Shown: positions 17,779-27,432, counted from the first letter of the stretch. The stretch is 64,000 nucleotides of DNA from Marinomonas algicola (GCF_014805825.1 NZ_CP061941.1:2294001-2358000), one strand, 5' to 3'. The notes: generated by a model not told the origin, from the letters alone. Made by a program: numbers and translations.

Positions 17779-18479
17779 TTTTTGACAAGGCTTACTTCGA
17801 CGCTCTACGAGCTGTTGATACTCCTTCTATTGCAAATGCCATCGAAGTGGTATTAGGCAAAAGACAAGGCGACGGTTTTACTCGTAAAACCGTTTTAGCT
17901 GCGAACACGTCTCTTGCTCCTATTTGTGGCTATGCACGCACTGCAAAAATTAAAGCCGCTGTACCCACTACAGAAAAAACAGAAATAATTGCGACTCGTC
18001 GAATGGCATATTACGAATACATGGCGAATTCACCGGAATGCAGCATCGCTGTGATCGAAGACCTAGACTATCCAGACTGTGTTGGTGCTTACTGGGGGGA
18101 AGTGAATACGGCCGTTCATAAAGGTTTTGGGTTAGAAGGAACTCTTACCAATGGTGTCATGCGAGATCTCGATGCTATGGCAGAGGGTTATCAAGTTATT
18201 GCGGGGTCTATTGGTCCTTCCCATGCATTTGTGCGAATCAAGGAAATTGATACACCTGTCTCACTATTTGGATTAACCATTCACCCAGGAGACATGATAC
18301 ATGCCGATAAACACGGGGCCGTTGTCATCCCAAAAGCAGCTCAAGCAGGTCTAGTTGAAGCCATAAAAAAAATGATTGATCGTGAAAAGATTGTTCTCGA
18401 TGCAGCGAAACAACCTGGTTTTAACTTTGAGTCATTTAAACAAGCTTGGTCTGAGTTTGAAGCACAAAGAGAAAAATAG
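17775..18479 (+). CDS. RraA-family protein (possible 4-hydroxy-4-methyl-2-oxoglutarate-type aldolase)
   Basis: 234 residues from the ATG at 17775 (TGGAGAATC ribosome site; overlaps the hydrolase stop). The RraA/demethylmenaquinone-methyltransferase-like family is recognised by GAYWGEVNTAVHKGFGLEGTLTNGVMRDLDAM and IGPSHAFVRI, with the later PGDMIHADKHGAVVIP. Members with this RDxD-type motif and a divalent metal are pyruvate aldolases or oxaloacetate decarboxylases; others inhibit RNase E. In this operon an aldolase or decarboxylase role in a catabolic pathway is more likely. The stop codon TAG is itself the first part of a hexanucleotide repeat array. Confidence 0.82.
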   Translation: MIFDKAYFDALRAVDTPSIANAIEVVLGKRQGDGFTRKTVLAANTSLAPICGYARTAKIKAAVPTTEKTEIIATRRMAYYEYMANSPECSIAVIEDLDYPDCVGAYWGEVNTAVHKGFGLEGTLTNGVMRDLDAMAEGYQVIAGSIGPSHAFVRIKEIDTPVSLFGLTIHPGDMIHADKHGAVVIPKAAQAGLVEAIKKMIDREKIVLDAAKQPGFNFESFKQAWSEFEAQREK

Positions 18480-18551
18480 CGTTAGCGTTAGCGTTAGCGT
18501 TAGCGTTAGCGTTAGCGTTAGCGTTAGCGTTAGCGTTAGCGTTAGCGTTAG
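18477..18551 (+). repeat. Hexanucleotide tandem repeat (GTTAGC)n
   Basis: About 12.5 perfect copies of GTTAGC occupy 75 bp. The array begins with the TAG stop codon of the RraA-like gene and ends with GTTAG before GAAAATAGTC. Perfect identity among copies suggests recent expansion by slippage. Because the unit is 6 bp, copy changes cannot shift a reading frame. Confidence 0.95.
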
Positions 18552-18629
18552 AAAATAGTCATAAAATGACATTCTAGAATAATGCCACTAGCTTGATCAG
18601 TCCTTACGAATTAATCATATAACGGATCT

Positions 18630-18653
18630 AGAAGCCTACCTCGGTAGGCTTCT
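18630..18653 (+). terminator. Stem-loop, probable terminator of the TRAP/enzyme operon
   Basis: AGAAGCCTACC and GGTAGGCTTCT form an 11-bp perfect inverted repeat with almost no loop, about 80 bp after the hexanucleotide array. Only a weak T-rich tail follows. Confidence 0.65.
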
Positions 18654-18803
18654 ATTAAACTACCGACTACTTCATTAACAATTAATCTTTATTTTACCTT
18701 GTTAATTTCAACATCATGGTATCTATTAAAGAATGACGAGTTGGATAAATGACTTTCGATAATTCTTCACTTTCTGATCCAACTCAATCATCAATTGCTT
18801 ACC

Positions 18804-19541
18804 TTATTGCTGGTTGAATTCAGTAAGAATCTCGTTGTAACGACCAGATGTTTGAATTTCAATCAAACCATTGTTAAATGCATCACGAAGCTTTTCAGCG
18901 TTTGGAATAGATTTAGAAATCAAAAGAAATAAATCGTTTTCCTCAAGTGGTGGCGTCAAGATTTGCAGTTTTGAGACATCAATTCCTTCCGATTTGGCGG
19001 CTTCTCTCGCTACGGCTAGGTTATCTGCGTAAAGCTGTATTTCACCGGTATTTAATGCTTTCACCGCATCAGATACTTCTTGGTATTCTTTTAATTTAGT
19101 AAATGCGAAGCTTTCAAAAGATCCGCCAATAACAAATCCTTTTAGCTTCCCTATGCTGTATGAGTCTAAAGACTCAAATGAACTGTAGTTGTTTAGGGGG
19201 AAGTCAGACTTTTTAATCAGACCCGTTAGCACCGTATAGATTGGAATAGAGTAGTAATATTCTTTAGTACGCTCTTCTGTAAAGTAACCACCGACAATGG
19301 CATCTTTATCACCGTTTTTCACAGACGATAGCGCTGTTTGCCAAGCCGTAAACTCAATCGTACTGTCGTAGCCAGACTGAGCCAGTGCTTCATCAACAAT
19401 AGCCGTTATGAAACCACCTTTTTCCAGGCTTTCACCGAAGAATGGCGGCCAGTTCATGGTTGTTAGCTCAACTGTTTGAGCTTGAAGCGTAAGAGGTAGA
19501 GCAAGAGCAAGAGCAGAAAAAAAGTTCGTAACTATTTTCAT
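18804..19541 (-). CDS. Family 3 periplasmic substrate-binding protein, solitary
   Basis: 245 residues with a signal peptide (about residues 1-21, LTLQAQ). The mature protein starts VELTTMNWPPFFGESLEKGGFITAIVDEALAQSGY and contains GKLKGFVIGGSF, the layout of amino-acid-type binding proteins (SBP_bac_3). No ABC permease or ATPase lies nearby, so it may work with a distant transporter or as a sensor. It is on the same strand as dddT and dddD, with a 243-bp gap before dddT, and may not be cotranscribed. Confidence 0.85.
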   Translation of the reverse strand: MKIVTNFFSALALALPLTLQAQTVELTTMNWPPFFGESLEKGGFITAIVDEALAQSGYDSTIEFTAWQTALSSVKNGDKDAIVGGYFTEERTKEYYYSIPIYTVLTGLIKKSDFPLNNYSSFESLDSYSIGKLKGFVIGGSFESFAFTKLKEYQEVSDAVKALNTGEIQLYADNLAVAREAAKSEGIDVSKLQILTPPLEENDLFLLISKSIPNAEKLRDAFNNGLIEIQTSGRYNEILTEFNQQ

Positions 19542-19784
19542 TTGGTGTTCCTCTTTTTAATAAAATTCAAAATTAACCTGTACATTCTTTATGCCACTGC
19601 AATCAAAAATATGTTAACTATTCCGTCCACTAAAAAAATAAGTGCCATTAGCCTTTTTAAGCACCCGTCACTAACAGCAACTTATTTAATTTAAGAGAAC
19701 CTCTTTCCTATCTAGAGGTTCAATACACCCTTAACCTGATACTTTGACGAATAAGGAAGAAGCATAACTTCGTAATGATCTTCC

Positions 19785-21518
19785 TTACGAAAGATCCGCT
19801 ATTTCCCTTTCCACTATTTTCTTCACTTGCTCTTCATCAGCGACAAAGCTTTCGCTGTCTTTGCGTAACGACTTAACTAAACCGAACATCATTGCAATGA
19901 TGACAAAGGTAAAAGGCAATGCACCAGCGATTGAAGCCGCTTGCAAGGCTTTTAATGCCTCGCTTCCACCCATTAGTAGAATCATCAGGGTTACTACACC
20001 AAGTAAAGTCCCCCAAAGAATTCGCTGCTGAACCGGAGGGCGACGACCAAATGACAGCAATCGACCTAATACCAGTGTGCCTGAATCGGCTGCCGTTACA
20101 AAAAACACCACAACCACAACCAGCGCACAGACTTTAGCAATTGTCGCAGCAACGCCAGGAGTCAGTACTTCAAAAGCGGTAAACAAGGTTCCTGCATAAT
20201 CCCAATTATTCACAGAAGTGTTGTAAATACTCATGTCTGCCCCATATATGGATGCATGAATACCGGCTGAACCAATCACACTAAACCACACTAAAGAAAC
20301 GAGCGTTGGAATAAACACAACACCCATAACAAACTCACGAATAGTACGTCCACGAGAAATACGCGCAATAAACATACCTACAAAGGCGGACCATGCAATC
20401 CACCACCCCCAATAGAAAATAGTCCATCCACCCTGCCAAGTTTGCTCGTCACTGCTGCGAGCCGTCCAAAGCGTCATAGAAAGAGATTGAGATGCATAAT
20501 CACCTAACGTAGTCAAACTGTTTGCAATCAAGTAATTCGCATTCGATGCAAAAAGAAAGTACAAAATAATAGCGATACAGATGTAACTATTAAACTGAGA
20601 CAACATATTAATGCCTTTTGCGACACCACTAGTGGCAGACAAGGTGGCAATTAAGGTAATAAATACAATGGATAGAACGGTCACCATGGTGGATCTTTCA
20701 GCTAAAACGTTCAGCGAAATTAGTCCCGAGCTAATCTGCTCTACACCCAGTCCTAATGTGGTGGCAATACCGAAGATGGTGCCAAAAACGGCCAATATAT
20801 CAACCGCATGACCAATCGGGCCATAAATCCTATTACCAATTAATGGGTAAAGTGCAGAACGAATTGAAAGTGGAAGACCTTTTCGAAAAGAAAAATAGGC
20901 CAACGACAATCCGACTATGGCATACATCGCCCAAGCAACAGCGCCCCAGTGAAATACAGTTAACGTTAAGCCACCAACAGCGGCCTCAGCCACAAGATCA
21001 TTAGGAATAGGAAAACCCGCATCTCCTGGCTGCATGCCTGCGGCAAGTGCCGCTTGTTTAGCTTCGAAAAAACGGCTTACGGCCTCTTTCACTTCGGTAC
21101 TAATGAAAGGGTTACCACCGCTCCAGCCGCTGGCAAAATGTATCATGGGTTCCGACATGGAGAAGAACAGCATGCCTGCACCCGTACCACAGCCGAAAAG
21201 CATTGAAAACCAAGCAAAGTTTGAAAACTCAGGTCTTTCGTTATCTCTACCTAATCGAATTGCACCCACTTTACTCACCATTAACGTCGCGCAGACAACG
21301 AAAGCAAGTAGCATGACAAGGATGTAATACCACCCCAACGTTTCTTCTATCCAGCTTTTCAAGCCTATGAACTGCTGACTGGCTATTTCTCCGAGCAAAA
21401 CGGTATAGAGAATAAACACAACCACCATAATTAAGGCTGTTATTCCCAGAGTTGTATTAAGCCCTTTTAACATTCCCCGCTGGGAGATGAGGGCATCGAT
21501 CTCTTTATCTTTTAGCAT
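19785..21518 (-). CDS. dddT: BCCT-family transporter, probable DMSP transporter DddT
   Basis: 577 residues, about 12 membrane segments. The BCCT signature is visible as WTIFYWGWWIAWSAFVGMF, with the acidic/arginine-rich interhelical part ARISRGRTIREFVMG and the region GAGMLFFSMSEPM. BCCT carriers import betaine, choline, carnitine and DMSP using sodium. It lies 158 bp after dddD on the same strand, the arrangement described for the Marinomonas ddd cluster, so DMSP is the likely substrate. A role in glycine betaine uptake cannot be excluded from sequence alone. Start MLKDKEIDAL follows a GGTTACC stretch. Confidence 0.88.
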   Translation of the reverse strand: MLKDKEIDALISQRGMLKGLNTTLGITALIMVVVFILYTVLLGEIASQQFIGLKSWIEETLGWYYILVMLLAFVVCATLMVSKVGAIRLGRDNERPEFSNFAWFSMLFGCGTGAGMLFFSMSEPMIHFASGWSGGNPFISTEVKEAVSRFFEAKQAALAAGMQPGDAGFPIPNDLVAEAAVGGLTLTVFHWGAVAWAMYAIVGLSLAYFSFRKGLPLSIRSALYPLIGNRIYGPIGHAVDILAVFGTIFGIATTLGLGVEQISSGLISLNVLAERSTMVTVLSIVFITLIATLSATSGVAKGINMLSQFNSYICIAIILYFLFASNANYLIANSLTTLGDYASQSLSMTLWTARSSDEQTWQGGWTIFYWGWWIAWSAFVGMFIARISRGRTIREFVMGVVFIPTLVSLVWFSVIGSAGIHASIYGADMSIYNTSVNNWDYAGTLFTAFEVLTPGVAATIAKVCALVVVVVFFVTAADSGTLVLGRLLSFGRRPPVQQRILWGTLLGVVTLMILLMGGSEALKALQAASIAGALPFTFVIIAMMFGLVKSLRKDSESFVADEEQVKKIVEREIADLS

Positions 21519-21676
21519 TGGTAACCTCTTTATTTTTTTTATTGTCTTAACGTCATATTATTAATCTAAAATTGATATAACAAACTAGAAAAATAGGGTC
21601 TCTCCATAACGAAATTAATGGCTCAATTACCATGAACGATCAAATCAACCCTACTCATGATTTTTTCTTTGTTTAA

Positions 21677-24190
21677 CTAACTCGGCAAGTACTCTTTGGC
21701 CCAACCTAAGCTGGCAATGTTATCCTTAATCATGGCTTCTATTTCAGGCTCACTGTAGCCGACACTGGCTAAGACTTTTTTGGTTGAATGCCCAAATTTT
21801 TCAGTAGGCGCTATTGCTCGTATTAACGCCCGACTTGGCCGAATGGAATAGTGATCAATTTGAGTAAAACAATGCCCACTGGGATGTTCAGGGTAAACAG
21901 AAAACGCATAGCTACCAAAATGTGTTCCCACTTCACCATCATGAATACGACTGTAATCGTGGCGTAACGTCTCAATTGAATTTGGCTCAGCCACAGCAAC
22001 ATCAGCTACTCTAAGTAGGTTAAGCCAATGTGACGTAGCGGCTTGCTTAAACGCATGCTGTAAATATTTGTGGAGATCTGGCGTATCGCCAAGTTCGTGT
22101 AACCCTTCTAATGACTTTATTTTATCAAACTCGTTATAGTCCGAATCAAGGAAAATCCAACCGTCCATTGTTTCATAGAAATGTGATAAAGGATGATTAC
22201 CTAGTGCTGTACGACCAGACGCCTCGTTAAATGGCTCTCTTCCTTTATAATCAAACATAAAGGGGATTTGCGCCATATTGGTCACGGCAGAAAGAGACGT
22301 TCTAACTCGGCTGACACAACCTGTCGTTAAGTGATGGTACATAGCAAGAGCCATTCCCATACCGGCCGCAAAGCCACAGTTAACATCTAACGTTCCAACA
22401 TGAGCATGTTCTTCAGGCGTATCACGGCCGCCAAAACGCATCATGATACCGCTGTTTGCTTGAATAATATCGTCGTAACCAATGTAATCTGACTTAGGTC
22501 CTTTCAATGGGCCACCAAAGCAATCCAAGCGACAAAAAAGAACCTCTGGGTTAATCTCAAGTAAGCTCTTTGTATCCAACCCTAATGACACAAGCTGACG
22601 CTCAGGTGCATTAATAAGAACTAAATCAACAGATTTTACCAGTCGATTAAACACTTCTCGCCCTTTATCAGTCATGATATTAACGAGCGCTTTCTTTTTA
22701 CCCATGTCAGTTTGAAAGCTATAAAGACACCCTATCAGCGGATCATAAAGCGGTTTTACTGGGTCCAACTTAATAACCTCTGCACCAAACCGTCCTAAAA
22801 AAGCGGCCGAGTGTGGACCCGCGATCACATTCGTGAGATCAAGCACCTTCTTACCATCTAACCAGCCCTTCGATTCTTGACTGGCCGTCTGACTTCTTTG
22901 TGGTAACGCGTCTGAAAATGGCGACTTCGAACGGCATAATCGATCCAGTGCTGTCTCAAAATCAACAAATTCTCTGCCCTTAGCTTGCATAAAAGCAGAC
23001 GCATTATGCTCAAACCAAACCAAAGGTCCCGGCTGCTTCATCAAACCATATTCAGGGTCCTCAACCTCAATAATCAAGCCAGCTTGATTGGTATGATCGT
23101 CGTGCAACCATTCTTTGGTTGTACGCTGAGAAGCGCCAGGAATGCCAGTTTCACCAAAGATACGATCCCATTCACTGGCCGTTTTGGTTAAAAAAGCTTT
23201 CTTCATTTTCCCTGAAATCACCCCAGCCCATTTGGCCGGCAATGGGTATACACCAAGTGAGGTTTCGCCGTCCCATTCATGGACAGGTGCATGCAAGTCT
23301 TGTACATCCGGAAATCCTTCAGCAATGAGCTCGTTGTACACGCCTAATACTTGTAAAGCACGCTTGGCATGATTGCGATGAGATGGACAAACACAGTAAA
23401 ATTTACCACCGTCAGCACAATCATAAGTGCGAAAAAATGGATCTAAGTATTCTTGTAGTTCTTCATAAGAGAGATCCATTTCGATTTCGTTCTCATGACG
23501 GTATTCAATTTCATGTTCACGCATGGTCTTGTAGCGTTCAGGCAACCCATCTATCACAAAAGAATTGTAAGAAAGTCCCTCCATTAATGCGGCCGCCACC
23601 GGTACCTCTATATGATCTCCATGACCATGATGAGCTCGCTCGTATAAGGCCATTATCACAGCGCTCGCCGCAAGCGAAATGGCGTAGGAAGAGCCTAAGG
23701 GAACCGGTGAAAAGCTTGGTTCAATACCCATGAGGACTCGGTTGAACCCCATGTCAGTAAAGGAGCCTGAAGTAGCGGCGATAATCGCTTCTGTCGCTTT
23801 CCATTCCCGCCTTAACATATCATTACTGGCAAAACCCGGTATTGATAGAGTGATAAGCTCTGGACGTTCCATTCTGAGTTCTTCGAAATCAATACCTACC
23901 CTAGCCAAAACGCCAGGACGAAAATTCTCTATTACGATATCGGCTTCATCAATCAGCTTCATTGCTTGACTGAGTCCTTTTGAGGATTTCAGGTCTAGAG
24001 TAATACATTGCTTGTTGCGATTTAACACCGCATTGGCAGGACTGACCCACTGAGGACCTTGTGGTGGGTCAATATGAATTACTGTTGCACCAAGATCGGC
24101 TAGCGTCATGGCAACAGCGGGCGCCGCAATTTGTTGTCCAAAGTCCACGACTCGAACACCAATAAGAGGTAGTTGATTGTTATTGTTCAT
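21677..24190 (-). CDS. dddD: DMSP CoA-transferase/lyase DddD
   Basis: 837 residues holding two class III (CaiB/BaiF) CoA-transferase domains: about 8-400 and 445-830. The length and two-domain layout fit DddD, which releases dimethyl sulfide from DMSP and makes 3-hydroxypropionyl-CoA. Counting residues, the Asp in VGTLDVNCG of the second domain is D602, which as I recall is the catalytic Asp reported for the Marinomonas enzyme. The first domain begins GVRVVDFGQQIAAPAVAM. It is transcribed divergently from dddB and followed by dddT. The neighbours complete the DMSP pathway. Confidence 0.93.
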   Translation of the reverse strand: MNNNNQLPLIGVRVVDFGQQIAAPAVAMTLADLGATVIHIDPPQGPQWVSPANAVLNRNKQCITLDLKSSKGLSQAMKLIDEADIVIENFRPGVLARVGIDFEELRMERPELITLSIPGFASNDMLRREWKATEAIIAATSGSFTDMGFNRVLMGIEPSFSPVPLGSSYAISLAASAVIMALYERAHHGHGDHIEVPVAAALMEGLSYNSFVIDGLPERYKTMREHEIEYRHENEIEMDLSYEELQEYLDPFFRTYDCADGGKFYCVCPSHRNHAKRALQVLGVYNELIAEGFPDVQDLHAPVHEWDGETSLGVYPLPAKWAGVISGKMKKAFLTKTASEWDRIFGETGIPGASQRTTKEWLHDDHTNQAGLIIEVEDPEYGLMKQPGPLVWFEHNASAFMQAKGREFVDFETALDRLCRSKSPFSDALPQRSQTASQESKGWLDGKKVLDLTNVIAGPHSAAFLGRFGAEVIKLDPVKPLYDPLIGCLYSFQTDMGKKKALVNIMTDKGREVFNRLVKSVDLVLINAPERQLVSLGLDTKSLLEINPEVLFCRLDCFGGPLKGPKSDYIGYDDIIQANSGIMMRFGGRDTPEEHAHVGTLDVNCGFAAGMGMALAMYHHLTTGCVSRVRTSLSAVTNMAQIPFMFDYKGREPFNEASGRTALGNHPLSHFYETMDGWIFLDSDYNEFDKIKSLEGLHELGDTPDLHKYLQHAFKQAATSHWLNLLRVADVAVAEPNSIETLRHDYSRIHDGEVGTHFGSYAFSVYPEHPSGHCFTQIDHYSIRPSRALIRAIAPTEKFGHSTKKVLASVGYSEPEIEAMIKDNIASLGWAKEYLPS

Positions 24191-24661
24191 CTCTATTGAT
24201 CCTGTGTAAAAAAACGTCTTCTTACGGATAAAGAAAACCAGTACGAATGATGTTTATTTTTGTTTTTTTAGGGCCAAGCCACTTCGTAGGTACTGTAAAA
24301 ATCAGCACTCGGTGAATACTAGAATTCCACCTAGTCAGCTACTAGCAATAAAAACGAGACCAATGGGTAATGTTTTTTTATACCTTTTCGAGAGCAGAAG
24401 GCACTTATTTCATAACCAACTGATATATATAAAAATCCTAAGAGAACCACCAGAAACCAAGGTAGGAGCAATAAAAAAATCCAACCCTAAGGGTGATTTT
24501 TTATTGCTTTAAAGACCTCAACTTATTCATAACAATGACGTTGTTTCGTAGCCTAAGGTTGCGGTAATTGAGGGTGTGCCCGAACACTATAAATATCCGT
24601 ATTGCCGATGTTGGGAAATCATCAAGACAAATTAAAAATAACAATAAGTGGAGCCGTCGAT
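24191..24661. promoter_or_regulatory. Divergent dddD-dddB intergenic region
   Basis: 470 bp without a gene between the divergent dddD and dddB. It should hold both promoters and the target of the LysR regulator encoded at 27616. I see AT-rich stretches but no site I can assign with confidence. A terminator-like hairpin lies inside it at 24470-24510. Confidence 0.5.
24470..24510 (+). terminator. Terminator-like hairpin inside the dddD-dddB gap
   Basis: An A-rich arm AATAAAAAAATC, a small CCC-TAA-GGG stem and a GATTTTTTATT arm together form a stem ending in a T run. There is no coding gene for it to close on either strand, so it could end a short leader or small RNA transcribed toward dddB. 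Confidence 0.45.
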
Positions 24662-25819
24662 ATGTCTAACGAAATCATTTTGCCTCGTATTTTACAGGTA
24701 GGAGAAAATGCCAGTTTAGAGATTCCTACCATCCTGAACAGTTTAGGGTGCTCTCGCCCCCTCATCATCACAGATCAAATGATGGTTGAACTTGGCTACG
24801 CTAAACAGGTTCAATCTTGCTTACAAGATAATCAAATCAACTCAGAAGTCTTTTGCGATACCGTGCCAGAACCGACGGTTAGCTCAATTCAAGCTGGAGT
24901 TGAAACCGTTCGTAATGGCCACTTTGACAGTATTATTGCACTAGGGGGAGGTAGCCCAATCGACAGTGCAAAGGCCATTAGTATTTTAGGGAAGCTTGGT
25001 GGTGAGATGCGCGATTATAAATTCCCTAGAATTGTAAATGAAGAAGGGCTACCTATCATTGCCGTGCCAACTACAGCTGGAACAGGCTCTGAAGTCACTC
25101 GGTTCACCATCATTACCGATGAAATGAATGACGAAAAGATGCTTTGTGTTGGGGTTGGCTTTATGCCAGTAGCCGCTGTTGTCGATTACAAATTCACCCT
25201 CAGTTTACCGGCACGTATTACCGCTGATACAGGCATTGATGCATTAACTCATGCGATAGAAGCCTATGTAAGTAAGAAGTCAAACCCATACAGTGATAGC
25301 CAGGCTATTGCCGCGATGAAGTTAATTGGCCCTAATCTACGCCGCGCTTATCACGATGGCGGCGATAGCAAAGCCCGTGAAGCGATGATGTTAGGTTCTA
25401 CCCTTGCGGGCGTTGCCTTTTCTAATGCCTCTGTTGCTCTAGTTCATGGTATGAGTAGACCTATTGGTGCCGCCTTTCATGTACCTCATGGGCTTTCAAA
25501 TGCCATGTTATTACCTGCTGTAACCGAGTTTTCCATCCCAAGTGCCATTGAGAAGTACGCTGATTGTGCACGGGCAATAGGCGTCGCAGATCAAGCTGAC
25601 ACAGATGAAATGGCCAATCAAAAATTGATCGCTGAACTGAGAGCCATTAACGATGAATTACAAGTGCCCACACCAGAGCAATTTGGTATTGACCGGCAGC
25701 CGTTTTTTGACTTAATGCCGACGATGGCCGAGCAAGCTCTTGCGTCTGGCTCGCCTAATAATAACCCTGTCGTGCCATCTGCGGAACAAATTATCGATAT
25801 TTACAAACAGCTTTGGTGA
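24662..25819 (+). CDS. dddB: Iron-containing alcohol dehydrogenase DddB
   Basis: 385 residues from the ATG at 24662 (MSNEIILPRILQVGENAS, ribosome site GTGGAGC); an upstream Met at 24602 is less likely. Group III ADH features: GGGSPIDSAKAISIL (NAD binding), VPTTAGTGSEVTRF, DALTHAIEAYVS and HGMSRPIGAAFHVPHGLSNAMLLP with metal-binding His residues. In the Marinomonas pathway DddB oxidises the 3-hydroxypropionate produced from DMSP to malonate semialdehyde. It lies divergently from dddD and 67 bp before dddC. Confidence 0.9.
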   Translation: MSNEIILPRILQVGENASLEIPTILNSLGCSRPLIITDQMMVELGYAKQVQSCLQDNQINSEVFCDTVPEPTVSSIQAGVETVRNGHFDSIIALGGGSPIDSAKAISILGKLGGEMRDYKFPRIVNEEGLPIIAVPTTAGTGSEVTRFTIITDEMNDEKMLCVGVGFMPVAAVVDYKFTLSLPARITADTGIDALTHAIEAYVSKKSNPYSDSQAIAAMKLIGPNLRRAYHDGGDSKAREAMMLGSTLAGVAFSNASVALVHGMSRPIGAAFHVPHGLSNAMLLPAVTEFSIPSAIEKYADCARAIGVADQADTDEMANQKLIAELRAINDELQVPTPEQFGIDRQPFFDLMPTMAEQALASGSPNNNPVVPSAEQIIDIYKQLW

Positions 25820-25886
25820 ATTACCACTGCGTAACCGAGTCACATAAATAATTCAGTACGATACTAACGATATTAGAGGAATAACA

Positions 25887-27377
25887 ATGAACACCATCGG
25901 ACACCTAATCAATGGTCAATTAGTCACCACTACTCAGCGCCTACAAGATGTTTATAACCCAGCGACAGGTGAGGTTTCAAAGCAGGTAGCCTTAGCCTCT
26001 AAAGAAACAGTAGAAGAAGCCATTTCAGCAGCACAAGCGGCCTTCCCTGCGTGGCGTGATACGCCACCGATTAAAAGAGCCAGAGTCATGTTTCGCTATA
26101 AAGAATTGCTAGAACAAAACGCGGATAAAATTTGTGAGTTGATAGGTCAAGAGCATGGAAAAATTTGTCATGATGCGGCTGGTGAGCTACAACGGGGCAT
26201 TGAAAATGTAGAATTTGCATGTGGTGTACCTGAACTTTTAAAAGGTGAGTTCAGTAAAAATGTTGGACCCAATATTGATTCCTGGAGTGAGTTTCAGCCT
26301 TTAGGTGTCGTAGCTGGCATTACCCCTTTTAATTTCCCTGCCATGGTTCCTATGTGGATGTTTCCGCTTGCCATTGCATGTGGCAATACCTTCATTCTAA
26401 AACCTTCGGAACGAGACCCTAGTTCGACTCTGTTTCTTGCGCAATTATTAAAAGAAGCAGGTTTGCCAGATGGCGTACTAAACCTTGTTAACGGTGATAA
26501 AGAAGCCGTTGATGTATTACTGACTGATGACCGAATTAAAGCCGTAAGTTTTGTAGGTTCAACTCCAATTGCCGAATACATTTATGCTACAGCCAGCGCC
26601 AATGGCAAGCGTTGTCAAGCATTAGGAGGGGCTAAAAACCACGCAATTGTGATGCCTGATGCGGATATAGACAATGCGGTAAACCAACTTTTAGGCGCTG
26701 CCTTTGGCTCCTCCGGTGAGCGATGCATGGCGTTGTCAGTTGCTGTCGCCGTTGGAGACGAAGCCGCAGATACTTTGGTCGAAAAAATGCAAACCGCTAT
26801 ACAAAACCTAACTGTGGGTGAACACAGTGACAAAAGTAATGATTTTGGCCCCGTCATTACTCGTGAACACCAGCAAAAGGTTGTCGGCTATATTAACAGT
26901 GCTGAAACGGATGGCGCTAAAGTGGTCGTTGATGGCCGATCGCCTAGCGTCTCTGGCTTTGAAAACGGTTTTTTTGTGGGGGCAACACTTATTGACTGTG
27001 TAACACCTTCCATGCAAAGTTACCAAGAGGAAATTTTTGGTCCCGTTCTGCAAGTCGTTCGTGTCGCGACGATGGAAGAGGCGATGAAACTTATTAATGA
27101 CCATGAGTACGGAAACGGTACGTGTATCTTCACCCGTGACGGGGAAGCCGCGCGCTATTTCTCAACTCATATTCAAGTAGGTATGGTAGGTATTAATGTA
27201 CCGCTCCCTGTACCGGTTGCATACCATAGCTTTGGCGGCTGGAAACGTTCGTTATTTGGAGACCTTCATGCCTACGGACCTGATGGCGTTCGCTTTTATA
27301 CTAAACGCAAAACGATCACACAACGCTGGCCTTCTAGCGGCGTACGTGAGGGCGTCTCTTTTGCCTTCCCTAGCTAA
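25887..27377 (+). CDS. dddC: Malonate/methylmalonate semialdehyde dehydrogenase DddC
   Basis: 496 residues of the CoA-acylating aldehyde dehydrogenase family (MmsA-like). Visible: GVVAGITPFNFPAMVPMWM, FVGSTPIAEYIY, ALGGAKNHAIVMPDAD and the catalytic Cys in SSGERCMALSVAV; it ends FYTKRKTITQRWP, characteristic of MmsA. In DMSP catabolism it would convert malonate semialdehyde to acetyl-CoA and carbon dioxide. Ribosome site GAGGAA. A terminator follows at 27397. Confidence 0.92.
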   Translation: MNTIGHLINGQLVTTTQRLQDVYNPATGEVSKQVALASKETVEEAISAAQAAFPAWRDTPPIKRARVMFRYKELLEQNADKICELIGQEHGKICHDAAGELQRGIENVEFACGVPELLKGEFSKNVGPNIDSWSEFQPLGVVAGITPFNFPAMVPMWMFPLAIACGNTFILKPSERDPSSTLFLAQLLKEAGLPDGVLNLVNGDKEAVDVLLTDDRIKAVSFVGSTPIAEYIYATASANGKRCQALGGAKNHAIVMPDADIDNAVNQLLGAAFGSSGERCMALSVAVAVGDEAADTLVEKMQTAIQNLTVGEHSDKSNDFGPVITREHQQKVVGYINSAETDGAKVVVDGRSPSVSGFENGFFVGATLIDCVTPSMQSYQEEIFGPVLQVVRVATMEEAMKLINDHEYGNGTCIFTRDGEAARYFSTHIQVGMVGINVPLPVPVAYHSFGGWKRSLFGDLHAYGPDGVRFYTKRKTITQRWPSSGVREGVSFAFPS

Positions 27378-27396
27378 GAAAACCATTAGTTAAAGT

Positions 27397-27432
27397 AAAT
27401 AGGTCAGTACTTGTGCTGACCTATTTCTTATT
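27397..27432 (+). terminator. Rho-independent terminator after dddC
   Basis: An 11-bp stem AAATAGGTCAG/CTGACCTATTT (27397-27407 with 27416-27426) is followed by CTTATTTTG. It separates dddBC from dddR. Confidence 0.8.

Noticed and set aside
18376..18558. Reading frame whose end encodes a Ser-Val repeat through the hexanucleotide array
   Set aside because: It overlaps the RraA-like gene in another frame and owes its length to the GTTAGC repeat lacking stops in that frame. There is no ribosome site and no family similarity.
23383..23969. Frames antisense to dddD
   Set aside because: They lie wholly within the well-supported dddD gene and show no start signals or family features.
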